The notes beneath the pieces were generated by a model that was given only the letters and a program-made list of their open reading frames with translations, was not told the DNA's origin and did not search any database. A stretch of 25,480 nucleotides of DNA from UBA2022 sp964621555 (lineage in GTDB: Bacteria; Patescibacteriota; Dojkabacteria; SC72). Positions 7,052 through 16,502 of this stretch are shown one piece after another; positions within the stretch are counted from its first letter, which is position 1; each line of letters starts with the position of its first letter. Position numbers and translations under genes: made by a program. The DNA is taken from assembly GCA_964621555.1 (NCBI GenBank), contig CAZUOO010000012.1, forward strand, positions 1 to 25,480, read 5' to 3'.

Positions 7052-8221
7052 ATGGGAAAAGAGTTTTCTGCAAAAGTGAACGGAAAAGGTGTAGAGGTAT
7101 CGGAAGTTGTACATCCAGAGGAGAAAGTAATTAGAGGCGTAAGCACAGGGAGGAAGAGCTTCACTATAGATATTTCTTTTAGGACCGTATTAATGCTTCT
7201 GGTCGTTGCGGCTGCAATATATTTTGGGTCCATGTTGATGGATGTAATTGTCCTTCTGTTTCTAGCTTTCATTATTTCAGCTTCTGCTCTCCCTTCGGTT
7301 AGGTGGTTGATGGAGAAAGGAATGTCTAAAGGAGTGTCAATTGCAATCGTATACTTTGGCGGAGTTATATTTTTGGCGCTACTAGTTATGGCTGTTTTCG
7401 TCCCAGTAATTGGGGAAACCCAGAAGTTGCTCTCAGATATTCCGGGCTTTGTACTCAAATTTGAAGACTCTTTAAGGCGATTTAATGTTTTTGGGCTTGA
7501 AATTAACCGATCCGTGCTTTCAAGTGTTTCTGATGGAATAGTTGATTGGATTACTGAAAACGTGAGCTCTCAATTTGGGGTTGATAGCGTTAAGAGTGCA
7601 CTTGGAACCTTGGTAGGCTTGGCAGGTGGAGTTGTCCAGTTAATTACAGCCTTTCTTATGTCTATATATATTGTGTTTGATCATGACAATTTTGTAGATG
7701 AGATTATGCTTAGAATCTTTGATTCGAAGAAAAGAAATAGGGTGAGACAATTGATATTGGATGTTGAAGAGAAGTTGGGAAGTTGGTTGTTAGGTCAGGC
7801 AACGTTGAGTTTCATAACCGGAATTGTGTGTTGGATAATCTTAACTATTCTTGACGTACCGTTTGCCTTGCCACTTGCAGTTCTTGCTGCACTACTTGAA
7901 GCTATCCCTAACTTGGGGCCATTATTTGCTTCTGTACCTGCGATTCTTGTGGCTTTAATTGCCGGTTCTCCCGTTACTGCGTTATTGGTGGCAATTGGCT
8001 ATGTGGTCTTCCAGCAGGTTCAGGGTACTATTCTTGTGCCTAGGATAATGGCAAAAGCCGTGGGCTTGAAACCAATTGTTATAATTGTGGCTGTTGTATC
8101 AGGATTCACGCTAGCAGGTCCATTAGGAGCTCTGTTATCTGTACCAGTCGCGGTACTGCTTCAAATTGCTTATGACTTCTATCTAGACTTGCAAAAAATA
8201 GAAGCAGAAGGTATCGTTTAG
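7052..8221 (+). CDS. AI-2E family (UPF0118) membrane transporter
   Basis: The 389-residue protein has the layout of the AI-2E/UPF0118 family. A soluble N-terminal tail (about 1-40) precedes two hydrophobic stretches (about 44-80), a third (95-120), a periplasmic-type loop with amphipathic helices, and a C-terminal block of membrane helices. The C-terminal part carries the family-typical ALLEAIPNLGPLFASVPAI and the motif VPRIMAKAVGLKPIVIIVAV. Members have been linked to autoinducer-2 export or Na+/H+ antiport, but the substrate cannot be told from sequence. It lies in the plus-strand run DUF2085, AI-2E, PEP-synthase-like, with 17- and 21-base gaps that suggest an operon. Confidence 0.92.
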   Translation: MGKEFSAKVNGKGVEVSEVVHPEEKVIRGVSTGRKSFTIDISFRTVLMLLVVAAAIYFGSMLMDVIVLLFLAFIISASALPSVRWLMEKGMSKGVSIAIVYFGGVIFLALLVMAVFVPVIGETQKLLSDIPGFVLKFEDSLRRFNVFGLEINRSVLSSVSDGIVDWITENVSSQFGVDSVKSALGTLVGLAGGVVQLITAFLMSIYIVFDHDNFVDEIMLRIFDSKKRNRVRQLILDVEEKLGSWLLGQATLSFITGIVCWIILTILDVPFALPLAVLAALLEAIPNLGPLFASVPAILVALIAGSPVTALLVAIGYVVFQQVQGTILVPRIMAKAVGLKPIVIIVAVVSGFTLAGPLGALLSVPVAVLLQIAYDFYLDLQKIEAEGIV

Positions 8222-8242
8222 TATATATTATTACTGCCCAGT

Positions 8243-10780
8243 ATGTCCGAAGAAAATATAAAAAAGAACAGTACAAAGGTATTACATTTTGAGGACTTTG
8301 CCATTGCCGATGTCAATGAAACACTCGTTGGTCGTAAGGGATTGAGCCTTTTTCAGCTACACAACTTCGACGCTCCAGTACCAGATTTCTTTGTGCTTTC
8401 ACCTTCAGTGTTCTTCTCATTCACAACTCGAGTTTTTAAAGAGAAAAAGAAAGATATCGAATCTTTGAAAGAAACTCTTGAGAAACGAGATATTGCGAAT
8501 ATGTTCTCTAGGTTTGATTTTGATGATGATGTTATTTCCCAAGTCTTAAAAAACTATACCAAACTCTCCGGATTTACAGATGCCTGGGTGTCTGTTAGGT
8601 CCTCTGTATCATTCCCTAAACGACCCGAGGTTTCATTCAGTGGTGTATTTGATACACAGCTGAATGTGAGGGGCTTTGATAATCTTCTAAAAGCAATTAA
8701 GCAGGTCTATGCTTCTGTATATTCTGACTCTGTCGTTAAGTATTGTGTAAATGAGAACATAGATTTAAGTGAGGTTGGCTTGGCAATTGTGGTACAGAAA
8801 ATGGTACAACCTGAAGTATCTGGAGTTGCATTTACAGTCGACCCTATAACTCAGGATGATAGTAGGATGAGTGTGGAAGCTGTGTACGGTTTAGGTGATG
8901 TAATATCGAATGGAGACATTACACCTGATTCGTATGTACTTCTAAAGAAGGATCTTGCAATTATAGAGAAGCATATTGCCCCCCAAGAATGGATGAAGGT
9001 TAGGACGTTGAAGGCGGGTGGGACAAATAGTAGTGAGAAGATTCAAATATCCCCTGCTTGGAGTCATAGGCAGAAGGTTGAAGATAGGTATATCGTTGAG
9101 ATTTCAAAGATTGGTTTGAGACTTGAGGAACAAATGGGAGAGTCGCTTGATATTGAATGGGTACTCAGTGGTGGCCGTGTTTGGATATTACAATCTAAGA
9201 ACACTTTTGCTAAACCGTCCATCCTTTCTAGTATTCAGGTCGGATATACAGGTTTTGTAGCAGATACATTGTATAAGGTTGTAAAAGATATCCTTTCAGG
9301 ATTTGATGATACCCAGAACCTCGAGAAACAGGCCCTTCAGGAAGCCACTAGATATATTGAACGAGAGATGAATCGAGAAAAAGTCGTGGAGAAAAAACCT
9401 GTGCAATCCCCTCCCCCACAACCTGCTAAAACTATTGTGGAGAATAGAACGGGGCAGGACTTTGTACTTTCAGGTATTGGAGCCAGCCTTGGGTTGGTTC
9501 AAGGTAGTGTCAAAGTTCTAAATGGAAAAGAGCTTGCTGTAACCAAGAATGACATTGTGGTTATGAAGAAATATGAAAATGATAATTATGGGTATATTGT
9601 TAACGCAGGTGGGGTTATAACTGATATTGGAGGCTTAACAAGTGATGTCGCAATCCTATGTCGTGAGCTTAACATTCCTGCGATTGTTGGTACCTCCGTA
9701 GCGACAAGCAAATTGAAAAACGGAGATGTTATTAAAATGGATGGTAATGCTGGATCAGTATATCTAATAGATGAGGCCAGAGAAGAGATGAATAGCGTGG
9801 CCAGTGGAATGGCCCAGAAGCTTGAAACAACTAAGGTTGAAGATACTGTTAAAGAGGTTGTAGAGAAGGTGGTGGTTAGTGCAAAGGTAACCAAGGATGT
9901 GGTTCACGAGAGAGCTGTTGATCTTCCCCATACTGCAACCAAAGTATACATATCAAACCCTTCTCTTTCTGAAGTAGTTAATAGTGATGGTGTTGTATAT
10001 ATATCACTCGATCAAATTATGTTGGAAGATGGCAGGCATCCACTAGCATATGTGGCAGAGAAAAAATATAAAGAGTATGCAGATCGTATTGCTAGCAAAA
10101 TTGATGAGGTCGCTTCTGCTGCTTCACCAAATGAGGTGGTGGTGTCAATTGGTGGCGGGTCTATAGGTAAGTTTAAAAAGTTAGTAAAAGGGAAAGAGTT
10201 TGAACTTAGTTTGCTTCCTGACCGAACATTTGGAGTTACGAAGTATTTAGATAATCCAAAGATGCTGGATTTGGTATTGAGGATTGTAAAGAGGACTAGA
10301 AATGTATTGCGTAATCGTAACGTATCATTGGCAGTACACTCCCCTCTTAGTGGCAACTCTATGAAGGAGATTAAAAAGAGTATTAGTGCATCGGGTTTGA
10401 GAAGAACCTCCACCTTTAAACTGTACTCAATTATTGAGAATCCATCTGAAATTATTGTCCTTGACGATATACTCAGCGCAGATATTGATGGAGTTATTCT
10501 AAATACTCCTGCGGTTGCAAGGCAGATGAATGGTCTTTCATACGATACATCTAACACAGTTATAGATTTGGCGGTGGGAAGTGTGTTTAAGGTAGTTGAT
10601 AATGTGGTTGATATCTCAAAGAAGAGTGGATTGAGGGTTGTGGTTGTAGCTGAGAATAGTATCGATCTTCTAAAGTATTGTGTTAAAAAGGGTGTGTATG
10701 GTGTAGTTGTTGATACTGATGTTGTAGCTTCTAAGAAGTTCATTTCTGAGCAGGAGATGAAGATTCTCTTAGGTCGTTAA
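8243..10780 (+). CDS. PEP synthase/PPDK-like protein with altered catalytic residues
   Basis: The 845-residue protein has the three-part layout of phosphoenolpyruvate synthase. The ATP-grasp nucleotide-binding domain (about 20-325) keeps VSVRSS (R119), SGVAFTVDP, GLGD (usually GLGE), DIEW and the closing ILQSK. A Pro-rich linker (385-400) follows, then the swivelling phosphohistidine domain (about 405-510) and a C-terminal barrel (about 565-845). The phosphohistidine motif, normally TSHAA or TCHAA, reads T466-S467-D468-V-A, so the phosphate carrier is absent. The barrel retains ATKVYI and RHP but lacks the canonical Arg/Asp PEP-binding stretch (here VVVSIGGGS) and the CGQ cysteine loop (here VVVAENS). 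It is unlikely to make PEP and may be a pseudoenzyme, ATPase or regulator. The reading frame is intact and long, arguing against decay. Confidence 0.85.
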   Translation: MSEENIKKNSTKVLHFEDFAIADVNETLVGRKGLSLFQLHNFDAPVPDFFVLSPSVFFSFTTRVFKEKKKDIESLKETLEKRDIANMFSRFDFDDDVISQVLKNYTKLSGFTDAWVSVRSSVSFPKRPEVSFSGVFDTQLNVRGFDNLLKAIKQVYASVYSDSVVKYCVNENIDLSEVGLAIVVQKMVQPEVSGVAFTVDPITQDDSRMSVEAVYGLGDVISNGDITPDSYVLLKKDLAIIEKHIAPQEWMKVRTLKAGGTNSSEKIQISPAWSHRQKVEDRYIVEISKIGLRLEEQMGESLDIEWVLSGGRVWILQSKNTFAKPSILSSIQVGYTGFVADTLYKVVKDILSGFDDTQNLEKQALQEATRYIEREMNREKVVEKKPVQSPPPQPAKTIVENRTGQDFVLSGIGASLGLVQGSVKVLNGKELAVTKNDIVVMKKYENDNYGYIVNAGGVITDIGGLTSDVAILCRELNIPAIVGTSVATSKLKNGDVIKMDGNAGSVYLIDEAREEMNSVASGMAQKLETTKVEDTVKEVVEKVVVSAKVTKDVVHERAVDLPHTATKVYISNPSLSEVVNSDGVVYISLDQIMLEDGRHPLAYVAEKKYKEYADRIASKIDEVASAASPNEVVVSIGGGSIGKFKKLVKGKEFELSLLPDRTFGVTKYLDNPKMLDLVLRIVKRTRNVLRNRNVSLAVHSPLSGNSMKEIKKSISASGLRRTSTFKLYSIIENPSEIIVLDDILSADIDGVILNTPAVARQMNGLSYDTSNTVIDLAVGSVFKVVDNVVDISKKSGLRVVVVAENSIDLLKYCVKKGVYGVVVDTDVVASKKFISEQEMKILLGR

Positions 10781-10794
10781 CTCTCATATATTAT

Positions 10795-10824
10795 TTCACA
10801 AAGCATACTATAGGGTGGTATAAT
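10795..10824 (+). promoter_or_regulatory. Candidate promoter of the lipoprotein gene
   Basis: TTCACA (10795-10800), an 18-base spacer and a perfect TATAAT (10819-10824) lie in the gap after the PEP-synthase-like gene. The ATG at 10854 is 29 bases downstream of the -10. No Shine-Dalgarno sequence is present in the leader. Confidence 0.5.
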
Positions 10825-10853
10825 AGCCAACCTTAATTGCTATTATTATTCTA

Positions 10854-11417
10854 ATGGGAGTATTTAAAGTTTGTGCAGCTGCGGTTTTAACTGCGACTAT
10901 TGCCACAGGTTGTTATGCGGCACAATCTGATGAATTGCCCGCTATGCAAGGAAAAAATCTTAATGGATCTTCTAGAGAAGGGAATTTAGTTTCCCCTGAT
11001 TATGTCTGTGAACATGGAGGATTGTGGAATAGGTATGAGGTTCCGTTTGGAGGTTCGGTTACTGTGGTTGTTGCAGATACCCAATTTACACTAACCCACC
11101 CAATTGAAGATGATGCTGCGTATTTAGAAGTCGCCATCCGTGATTTAGTGCCTTATACGAGAATTCTTGCATTACCTGATACAGATGATGTTCAATCTTA
11201 TCATTATGGAGATACACCACAAGCGCATGTACTTGTACTTATTGTAAAACGTAACCCAGCTCCTCAGCCTCTGTATTTACCACCTGCAGATAATATTAGT
11301 TATTATATTCCCGAAGAAAGTCCAATCTCTGGTTATATTGTACATATTCTAACTCCAAATTATGAGAAACCACATAATTGTATTCCTCCTGTTCCAGATG
11401 GAATGCCTGAGCTTTAA
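10854..11417 (+). CDS. Hypothetical secreted protein, probable lipoprotein
   Basis: I do not recognise a family. The 187-residue product begins with a short signal-like segment (residues 3-19) ending in IATGC at Cys20, a plausible though imperfect lipobox. The mature part has two cysteines, C52 (DYVCEHGG) and C176 (HNCIPP), that could pair, a central beta-rich region (about 65-135) and a Pro-rich C-terminal third with several PP pairs. This suggests a small exported domain held at the membrane or bridged by a disulfide. It has its own candidate promoter and is followed by a 148-base gap before mutS, so it is probably monocistronic. The reading frame is convincing, but the function is unknown. 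Confidence 0.6.
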   Translation: MGVFKVCAAAVLTATIATGCYAAQSDELPAMQGKNLNGSSREGNLVSPDYVCEHGGLWNRYEVPFGGSVTVVVADTQFTLTHPIEDDAAYLEVAIRDLVPYTRILALPDTDDVQSYHYGDTPQAHVLVLIVKRNPAPQPLYLPPADNISYYIPEESPISGYIVHILTPNYEKPHNCIPPVPDGMPEL

Positions 11418-11583
11418 TACAATGCTGTGAACTTTGAAAATAATAACCCATATGAACTGTATTAAAGAGAGTTTCGTCGTGGATGTAGGTCTTGACGGTT
11501 CAAATGTTAATGGATAGATTGATTTATCAGGTTTGTGAAAACAAATATATAAGTTTCAACTGTGTATGTTGTATACTATCCCT

Positions 11584-14202
11584 ATGCAACTAACACCAAT
11601 GATGGAACAATACTTTGGTTTCAAGAAACTATACCCAGATAAGCTGGTGCTATTTAGAATGGGAGACTTCTTTGAAACCTTTGGAGAAGACGCTAAACTA
11701 TGTTCCAAAATATTAAATATAACCTTAACTGCTAGAGATAGAAGCTCTGACCCTACCCCACTCGCAGGTTTCCCTCATCATGCTTTAGAACAGTACCTAC
11801 CAAAGATTATCGAGGCCGGATACTGTGCAGTTATAGTTGATCAGATTGAAGATCCTAAACAATCCAAAGGAATTGTAAAAAGAGCTGTTACAAGAATTGT
11901 TACCCCAGGAACTATTGATTCTGAAAATTCCCAAAAGGTGAAGAATACATATATTGGTGCTTTCTATGTGAATAGGAAGGAAATGGGAGCCGCTTTCCTT
12001 GATTTAGCTGTGGGGACTATGCAGTATGTTAATACTAAGGCAGGGGAGCAATCGTTTGAGACATTAATGAACTCCTTTGAACCTGTGGAGGCTCTGGTTA
12101 TATCTGGAGAAAGCTCTCTGGTATTTGGAGAGATACCTATTCAGATAATGGAGAAAGGATATGCAAATGATAGGTATGCACAGACTCTAGTTACAGATTT
12201 CTACGATGTTAAAGAAGTTGGAGGGTATGGATTAGAAACAGGTGATCCTGCTATTAATGCAATTGCTATGTTACTCGGATATATAAACGATACCCAGAAG
12301 ATTAAGGCAGAACATTTGGAGGTTCCTCGTAGGTTCATGTTGAATAATACTATGGTATTAGACCGTGCAACTATTAGTAATCTTGAGATTGTACAAGGTG
12401 GGAGAAGTGGTAATTATAAAGACTCACTGTTTGGGATTATTGATAATACCAAGACTACAATGGGTAGAAGGTTGCTATATTCCTGGGTGTTAAACCCATT
12501 GGTTACCCTCAAAGATATACAGTCTCGATTAGGTGTGGTGAGCTTCTTCTTTAGTAATAATTCGATACTGAGTGAAGTACGTGAGATTTTAGGTGGTATT
12601 AATGATATAGAAAGAATACTTGGAAAGATTGGAATGAATAGGTGTAATGCGAGGGATTTGAAAGCTCTTGAATACTCCCTGCGGGAGATTCTTAGGCTAA
12701 TTGAAACTATCGGTAGTGAATCGGAGATTCTTAAGGGACTCGTTGAAAATAATACTAGAAAGCATATATCTGAAGTTATTGCTCTAATAGATGCATCAAT
12801 TATCGATACCCCTCCCCTTTCGATTTCAGAGGGGCATATTATTAAAAGTGGGTACAATTCTGAAGTAGATGAGATTCGTACATTAACTGGGGATAGCAAA
12901 GGGTGGCTCAAGGATTTTGAGAAGAAAGAGAGAGAAAGGACAGGAATATCTTCATTGAAAATTAGTTTTAACAGAGTGTTTGGATACTATATCGAGGTAA
13001 CCAATACGCATAAGGATAAGGTTCCTAGTGACTATATTCGCAAACAAACTCTTGTGAATAATGAGAGGTATATTACAGAGGAGCTAAAGGAGAAGGAATC
13101 AATTATACTCAACGCTCAAGATAGATTGAGTAGTTTGGAGTATAAAATATTTCAAGGGATTAGGGAGGAGATGCTTAAGTACATTGTTCCTTTGCAAAAT
13201 ATTTCCAAGGAAATATCTAGGTTGGATGTACTATGTGGTTTTGCATTTTTAGCAAGTACTCGGAATTACACCCTCCCAATTCTTCATGACTTCGGACAGG
13301 GAGACGGAAAGATTTCAATTAAAGGAGGAAGACATCCAGTAGTTGAGGCGATTGCTCAGGAAGAATTTGTTTCAAATGATACTGAAATGGATATGACATC
13401 CTCACGTATGATTATTCTCACAGGTCCAAATATGTCTGGAAAATCTACATATATTCGCCAAGTGGCAATTATATGCTTGCTTGCACAGATCGGTTGTTAT
13501 GTACCTGCACTCAGTTGTGAGATGGGATTAGTCGATCGTATATTTACAAGGGTTGGAGCATCTGATGACCTATCTCGTGGAAGAAGTACCTTTATGGTGG
13601 AGATGAGTGAGGCGGCAAATATTGTAAATAATGCAACGAAGTTTAGCTTAGTTATTTTGGATGAGGTAGGAAGAGGTACTAGTACGTATGATGGAGTTAG
13701 CATTGCATGGGCATTGGCAGAGTATCTTGTTAATGAAGTTCGTGCCCGTACACTTTTTGCAACTCACTATCATGAATTGCTTAAGCTCTCGGATAATATT
13801 GATAGCGGGATTAAGAATTATAACGTGCTTGTAGAGGAGGATATTGATAAAGGTGTGGTTATTTTCCTTCGGAAGATTGTGGAGGGTGGAACGGATAGAA
13901 GCTATGGTATATATGTGGCAAAGATGGCAGGACTACCTGAGTCTGTGATTTTACGTGCCAATGAGATTTTGGAGAGCTTCGAACAAGGATCCCTTTTCAC
14001 CGACGGGGTAACAATTCGAGGTGAATCAGTTATTTCTAAGGTGGGTAAAGAAGAGAAGGTCGTGAAGAAGGAAGACTTACAAATCCCATTGTTTAGTATT
14101 GAGGATGGTGCGCTTGTGAAGGAATTGAAAGACTTGGAGATCGAATCTCTTACGCCACTGGATGCAATGAACCTTTTAGCAAGGTGGAAAAAGAAATATT
14201 AG
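11584..14202 (+). CDS. mutS: DNA mismatch repair protein MutS
   Basis: MutS recognises mismatches and small loops and uses ATP to recruit the downstream repair machinery. I start at ATG 11584 (872 residues), whose first residues MQLTPMMEQYFGFK match the family. An ATG at 11566 would add six residues but sits before a TATACT (11572-11577) that fits a -10 box for a leaderless message. The mismatch-reading GDFFETF is near residues 27-33 (F-x-E intact), and the Walker A motif GPNMSGKST is near 614. Walker B/D-loop DEVGRGTSTYDG and the switch THYHEL follow. Length and the five-domain layout are those of MutS1, not MutS2. No mutL is in the window; the next gene is an unrelated histidine kinase 109 bases away. 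Confidence 0.97.
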   Translation: MQLTPMMEQYFGFKKLYPDKLVLFRMGDFFETFGEDAKLCSKILNITLTARDRSSDPTPLAGFPHHALEQYLPKIIEAGYCAVIVDQIEDPKQSKGIVKRAVTRIVTPGTIDSENSQKVKNTYIGAFYVNRKEMGAAFLDLAVGTMQYVNTKAGEQSFETLMNSFEPVEALVISGESSLVFGEIPIQIMEKGYANDRYAQTLVTDFYDVKEVGGYGLETGDPAINAIAMLLGYINDTQKIKAEHLEVPRRFMLNNTMVLDRATISNLEIVQGGRSGNYKDSLFGIIDNTKTTMGRRLLYSWVLNPLVTLKDIQSRLGVVSFFFSNNSILSEVREILGGINDIERILGKIGMNRCNARDLKALEYSLREILRLIETIGSESEILKGLVENNTRKHISEVIALIDASIIDTPPLSISEGHIIKSGYNSEVDEIRTLTGDSKGWLKDFEKKERERTGISSLKISFNRVFGYYIEVTNTHKDKVPSDYIRKQTLVNNERYITEELKEKESIILNAQDRLSSLEYKIFQGIREEMLKYIVPLQNISKEISRLDVLCGFAFLASTRNYTLPILHDFGQGDGKISIKGGRHPVVEAIAQEEFVSNDTEMDMTSSRMIILTGPNMSGKSTYIRQVAIICLLAQIGCYVPALSCEMGLVDRIFTRVGASDDLSRGRSTFMVEMSEAANIVNNATKFSLVILDEVGRGTSTYDGVSIAWALAEYLVNEVRARTLFATHYHELLKLSDNIDSGIKNYNVLVEEDIDKGVVIFLRKIVEGGTDRSYGIYVAKMAGLPESVILRANEILESFEQGSLFTDGVTIRGESVISKVGKEEKVVKKEDLQIPLFSIEDGALVKELKDLEIESLTPLDAMNLLARWKKKY

Positions 14203-14222
14203 ATGAATGTAATAAAATTGTA

Positions 14223-14243
14223 ACTATTATCTGAGATAATAGT
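14223..14243. repeat. 9-bp perfect inverted repeat between mutS and the histidine kinase
   Basis: The arms actattatc and gataatagt flank a TGA loop. Only two bases per arm are G or C and no T-run follows, so it is a poor terminator. It is better placed as an operator for the kinase gene starting at 14312. Confidence 0.45.
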
Positions 14244-14311
14244 CGGATAAGTTGTTATATGTTATACAATATGTATGCATATCGTTTATACCTTCAGTGT
14301 AGTTCTACCAC

Positions 14312-15727
14312 ATGGAAATACTAGGCGGGTATCGGCGCACCTTGTTAGGGCTACTACCTAAGTGGAATTTGAGCGTTCAAGTTGTGAGAGATACGATCAC
14401 AATATTGCTATTTCTTCCTATAAGTATTTGCTTTATCCTCTTTCTAATTATTCTTGCGGTAGAGTTTGTAGTTGGAAGATTGCAATTGGGGATATTCTTG
14501 ATTGAGCTTCCCTTTATTATACTTTTCTTTATTGCAACTTTGTTTTATGTTTATAGAAAGTATAAATATGTTCGATACTTTCTAGTGATTATCTTCTATT
14601 CCGTTAGTGTTTTTAGTCTGTATTACTGGGGAGTGTTACATTACATTGGTATTTCTTTCGGGGTATTGCTGATGTTACTTTCATTCTTTGCATTTTCAAT
14701 TAGGAAATCACAATTGATTATTGGGTCATACCTTCTGCTACTATTAATTATTGGTATTCTGCAATCAAATCAACTTATTATATATAACTATAGTTGGTCA
14801 CCACAGGTACTACTTTTGGATTATATGGTTGTTTTAGCGTGTTTATTTATAATTGCAAACCTGCTTTGGGTATATAACCTGGCTTCCATTAACCAAATTA
14901 GGAAGATATCTGCTTTGTTTTCACAGCTAAGGGAGAAAAATAAGGAGCTTGAGAAAAGGGTTCTCTCCCAAACTATCTTAATGATGAAGAACCGGCTTCA
15001 ATTAGATAAGTCACAGGAGATACTTGGTAAGGCGTATGGGAAACTTACATTAGCGGAGAAAGATCGGTTCTCGCATATGAATCGGTTGGCACATACCGCA
15101 ATCTCCGTGGGTAAACGAGTTCATAATATTAAATCCCCGTTGATGTATGTAATGAATGAAATTCGGAGCTCACAAATAGATTTTGATTCTAAAGATGCTT
15201 TACTCAACTCATTGTCGGAAATAAGTGCTGAGGTAGAAAGTATCGGGAAAGACACGTCTAGTACAAATCATTCTGTAATTTTTAGTCTGACTGATGTGAT
15301 AGAGCAGGCCTTGCACCTTCTTGAATGGAAATTTCATGAAAAAGGCGTTGCAGTACCTAGGATAGTTCGATTATCATCTACGCTGCATGGTGACGCATGT
15401 AAGTTTAAGCATGTAATCGTAAATCTATTGGATAACGCCCTTGAGGCTGTCTCAGAAAAAAGTAATCCAACGGTGGACGTCCGCATTACAACCGAACGTG
15501 ATTTAATTAATATATCAATTGTAGATAATGGCGCTGGTGTAGAAGACGAACACGTAAGGAAGCTGTTCAAGAGCTTTTTTAGCACTAGAGAAAATGGTTG
15601 TGGATTGGGATTAAGTATTTCTCAGGTTTATGTTAATAATTACTGGAATGGTAATATAACTTACTCAAGAGTTAATGGTGAGTCTATATTCACTGTGGCT
15701 GTTCCTAAAAGCTCTACTAGAAATTAG
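14312..15727 (+). CDS. Membrane sensor histidine kinase (orphan)
   Basis: The 471-residue protein starts with five to six hydrophobic helices (about 28-185) and has no obvious extracellular sensor domain. A coiled-coil (about 195-245) and the dimerisation/phosphoacceptor helix with H271 in HNIKSPL follow. The C-terminal HATPase domain shows N371-LLDNA (N-box), DNGAG (405-409, G1), an F-box-like LFKSFFS and GCGLGLS (429-435, G2), so all ATP-binding boxes are present. It should autophosphorylate at H271 and pass the phosphate to a response regulator, but none is encoded nearby. Many transmembrane helices without an ectodomain suggest sensing of a membrane-embedded or intramembrane cue. It converges with the delta-prime-like gene, with 8 bases between the stops. 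Confidence 0.92.
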   Translation: MEILGGYRRTLLGLLPKWNLSVQVVRDTITILLFLPISICFILFLIILAVEFVVGRLQLGIFLIELPFIILFFIATLFYVYRKYKYVRYFLVIIFYSVSVFSLYYWGVLHYIGISFGVLLMLLSFFAFSIRKSQLIIGSYLLLLLIIGILQSNQLIIYNYSWSPQVLLLDYMVVLACLFIIANLLWVYNLASINQIRKISALFSQLREKNKELEKRVLSQTILMMKNRLQLDKSQEILGKAYGKLTLAEKDRFSHMNRLAHTAISVGKRVHNIKSPLMYVMNEIRSSQIDFDSKDALLNSLSEISAEVESIGKDTSSTNHSVIFSLTDVIEQALHLLEWKFHEKGVAVPRIVRLSSTLHGDACKFKHVIVNLLDNALEAVSEKSNPTVDVRITTERDLINISIVDNGAGVEDEHVRKLFKSFFSTRENGCGLGLSISQVYVNNYWNGNITYSRVNGESIFTVAVPKSSTRN

Positions 15728-15735
15728 GGCTTACT

Positions 15736-16419
15736 CTACTCCCCCATCTGTACCACCATATTATATAGTACCAACTTCTTATTCCCGTTTTCCTTTATTC
15801 CTTGAATTGCTTGTTGGACTCTATTAATGTCGTTTTCTATTCCCTGATTTCTCTTACCCTGTGAAATTGCCTTCTCAAATTTCACTTTATAATTGCTTAG
15901 AATGGCGTTGAGGAAAAGTATGATTTCTTCTCTCTCTTTTTCCTTTCCCATCTTCTCTACGAAGCTTAGCTTCCCTACAATATCCAACTCTAGAAAAGGA
16001 TCTACAACCTCGTAAAGGACTTCATTTTCAGGAGAAGCCGCGTAGAATTTAGAACCTCTGGAAAGAACTGTTTCAAGAAGTGACTTCTCGTTTTTAACAA
16101 GCAGAAAAAAGACAGTGTCGTCTTTAGAATCCTCCAGTGTTTTAAGGAGAGAATTTTGTGCTTCTGTGGTTAGATATTCTGCACTGTCAATGATCCCAAT
16201 CTGATACCTTTCCTCAAATGGTTTGAACATCATCTCTTTTGAAAATTTCTTAACCTCTTCAATACCAATACTGTTATCAGATGTCGTGAGGTAGTGGATG
16301 TCTGGGCTTTTAAGAAGTTCAATCAAAGTTTCAAATCCCCTCCCTAGAAGTTCCGTCACATGTTTTAATAATAGTGAGTCCCTACCCTCTTTATTTGCTC
16401 CAATAATAATTCTTGTCAT
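15736..16419 (-). CDS. holB: DNA polymerase III delta-prime-like clamp-loader subunit
   Basis: The protein resembles the delta-prime subunit of the clamp loader that places the sliding clamp on DNA. The typical run IGIIDSAEYLTTEAQNSLLKTLED with a later SRGSKF (the SRC-like sensor) is visible. The N-terminal P-loop position reads IIIGANKEGRDSLLL, not GxxGxGKT, so ATP binding is probably lost, as is common for delta-prime. At 227 residues it is shorter than E. coli delta-prime and has a reduced C-terminal collar domain. I prefer ATG 16419, which has TATCAT 6 bases upstream, over the ATG at 16443. Assignment to HolB rather than another AAA+ clamp-loader protein is probable, not certain. Confidence 0.8.
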   Translation of the reverse strand: MTRIIIGANKEGRDSLLLKHVTELLGRGFETLIELLKSPDIHYLTTSDNSIGIEEVKKFSKEMMFKPFEERYQIGIIDSAEYLTTEAQNSLLKTLEDSKDDTVFFLLVKNEKSLLETVLSRGSKFYAASPENEVLYEVVDPFLELDIVGKLSFVEKMGKEKEREEIILFLNAILSNYKVKFEKAISQGKRNQGIENDINRVQQAIQGIKENGNKKLVLYNMVVQMGE

Positions 16420-16502
16420 AGCTATATGATAGCATATTTGCATTGACGTTAAACTCCTATTAATATATTCTTAATTGACTAATCTTAAAATTTAAACTGC
16501 CC

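Noticed and set aside
10012..10743. 243-codon minus-strand reading frame
   Set aside because: It is antisense to the C-terminal barrel of the PEP-synthase-like gene and has Ser/Thr-rich shadow composition.
11418..11565. Small RNA or riboswitch in the gap before mutS
   Set aside because: I found only weak short hairpins (for example tttgt-gaaa-acaaa) and no recognisable riboswitch core.
14223..14243. Intrinsic terminator of mutS
   Set aside because: The stem is only 9 bp with two G/C bases per arm and no T-run follows, so I list it as an inverted repeat instead.
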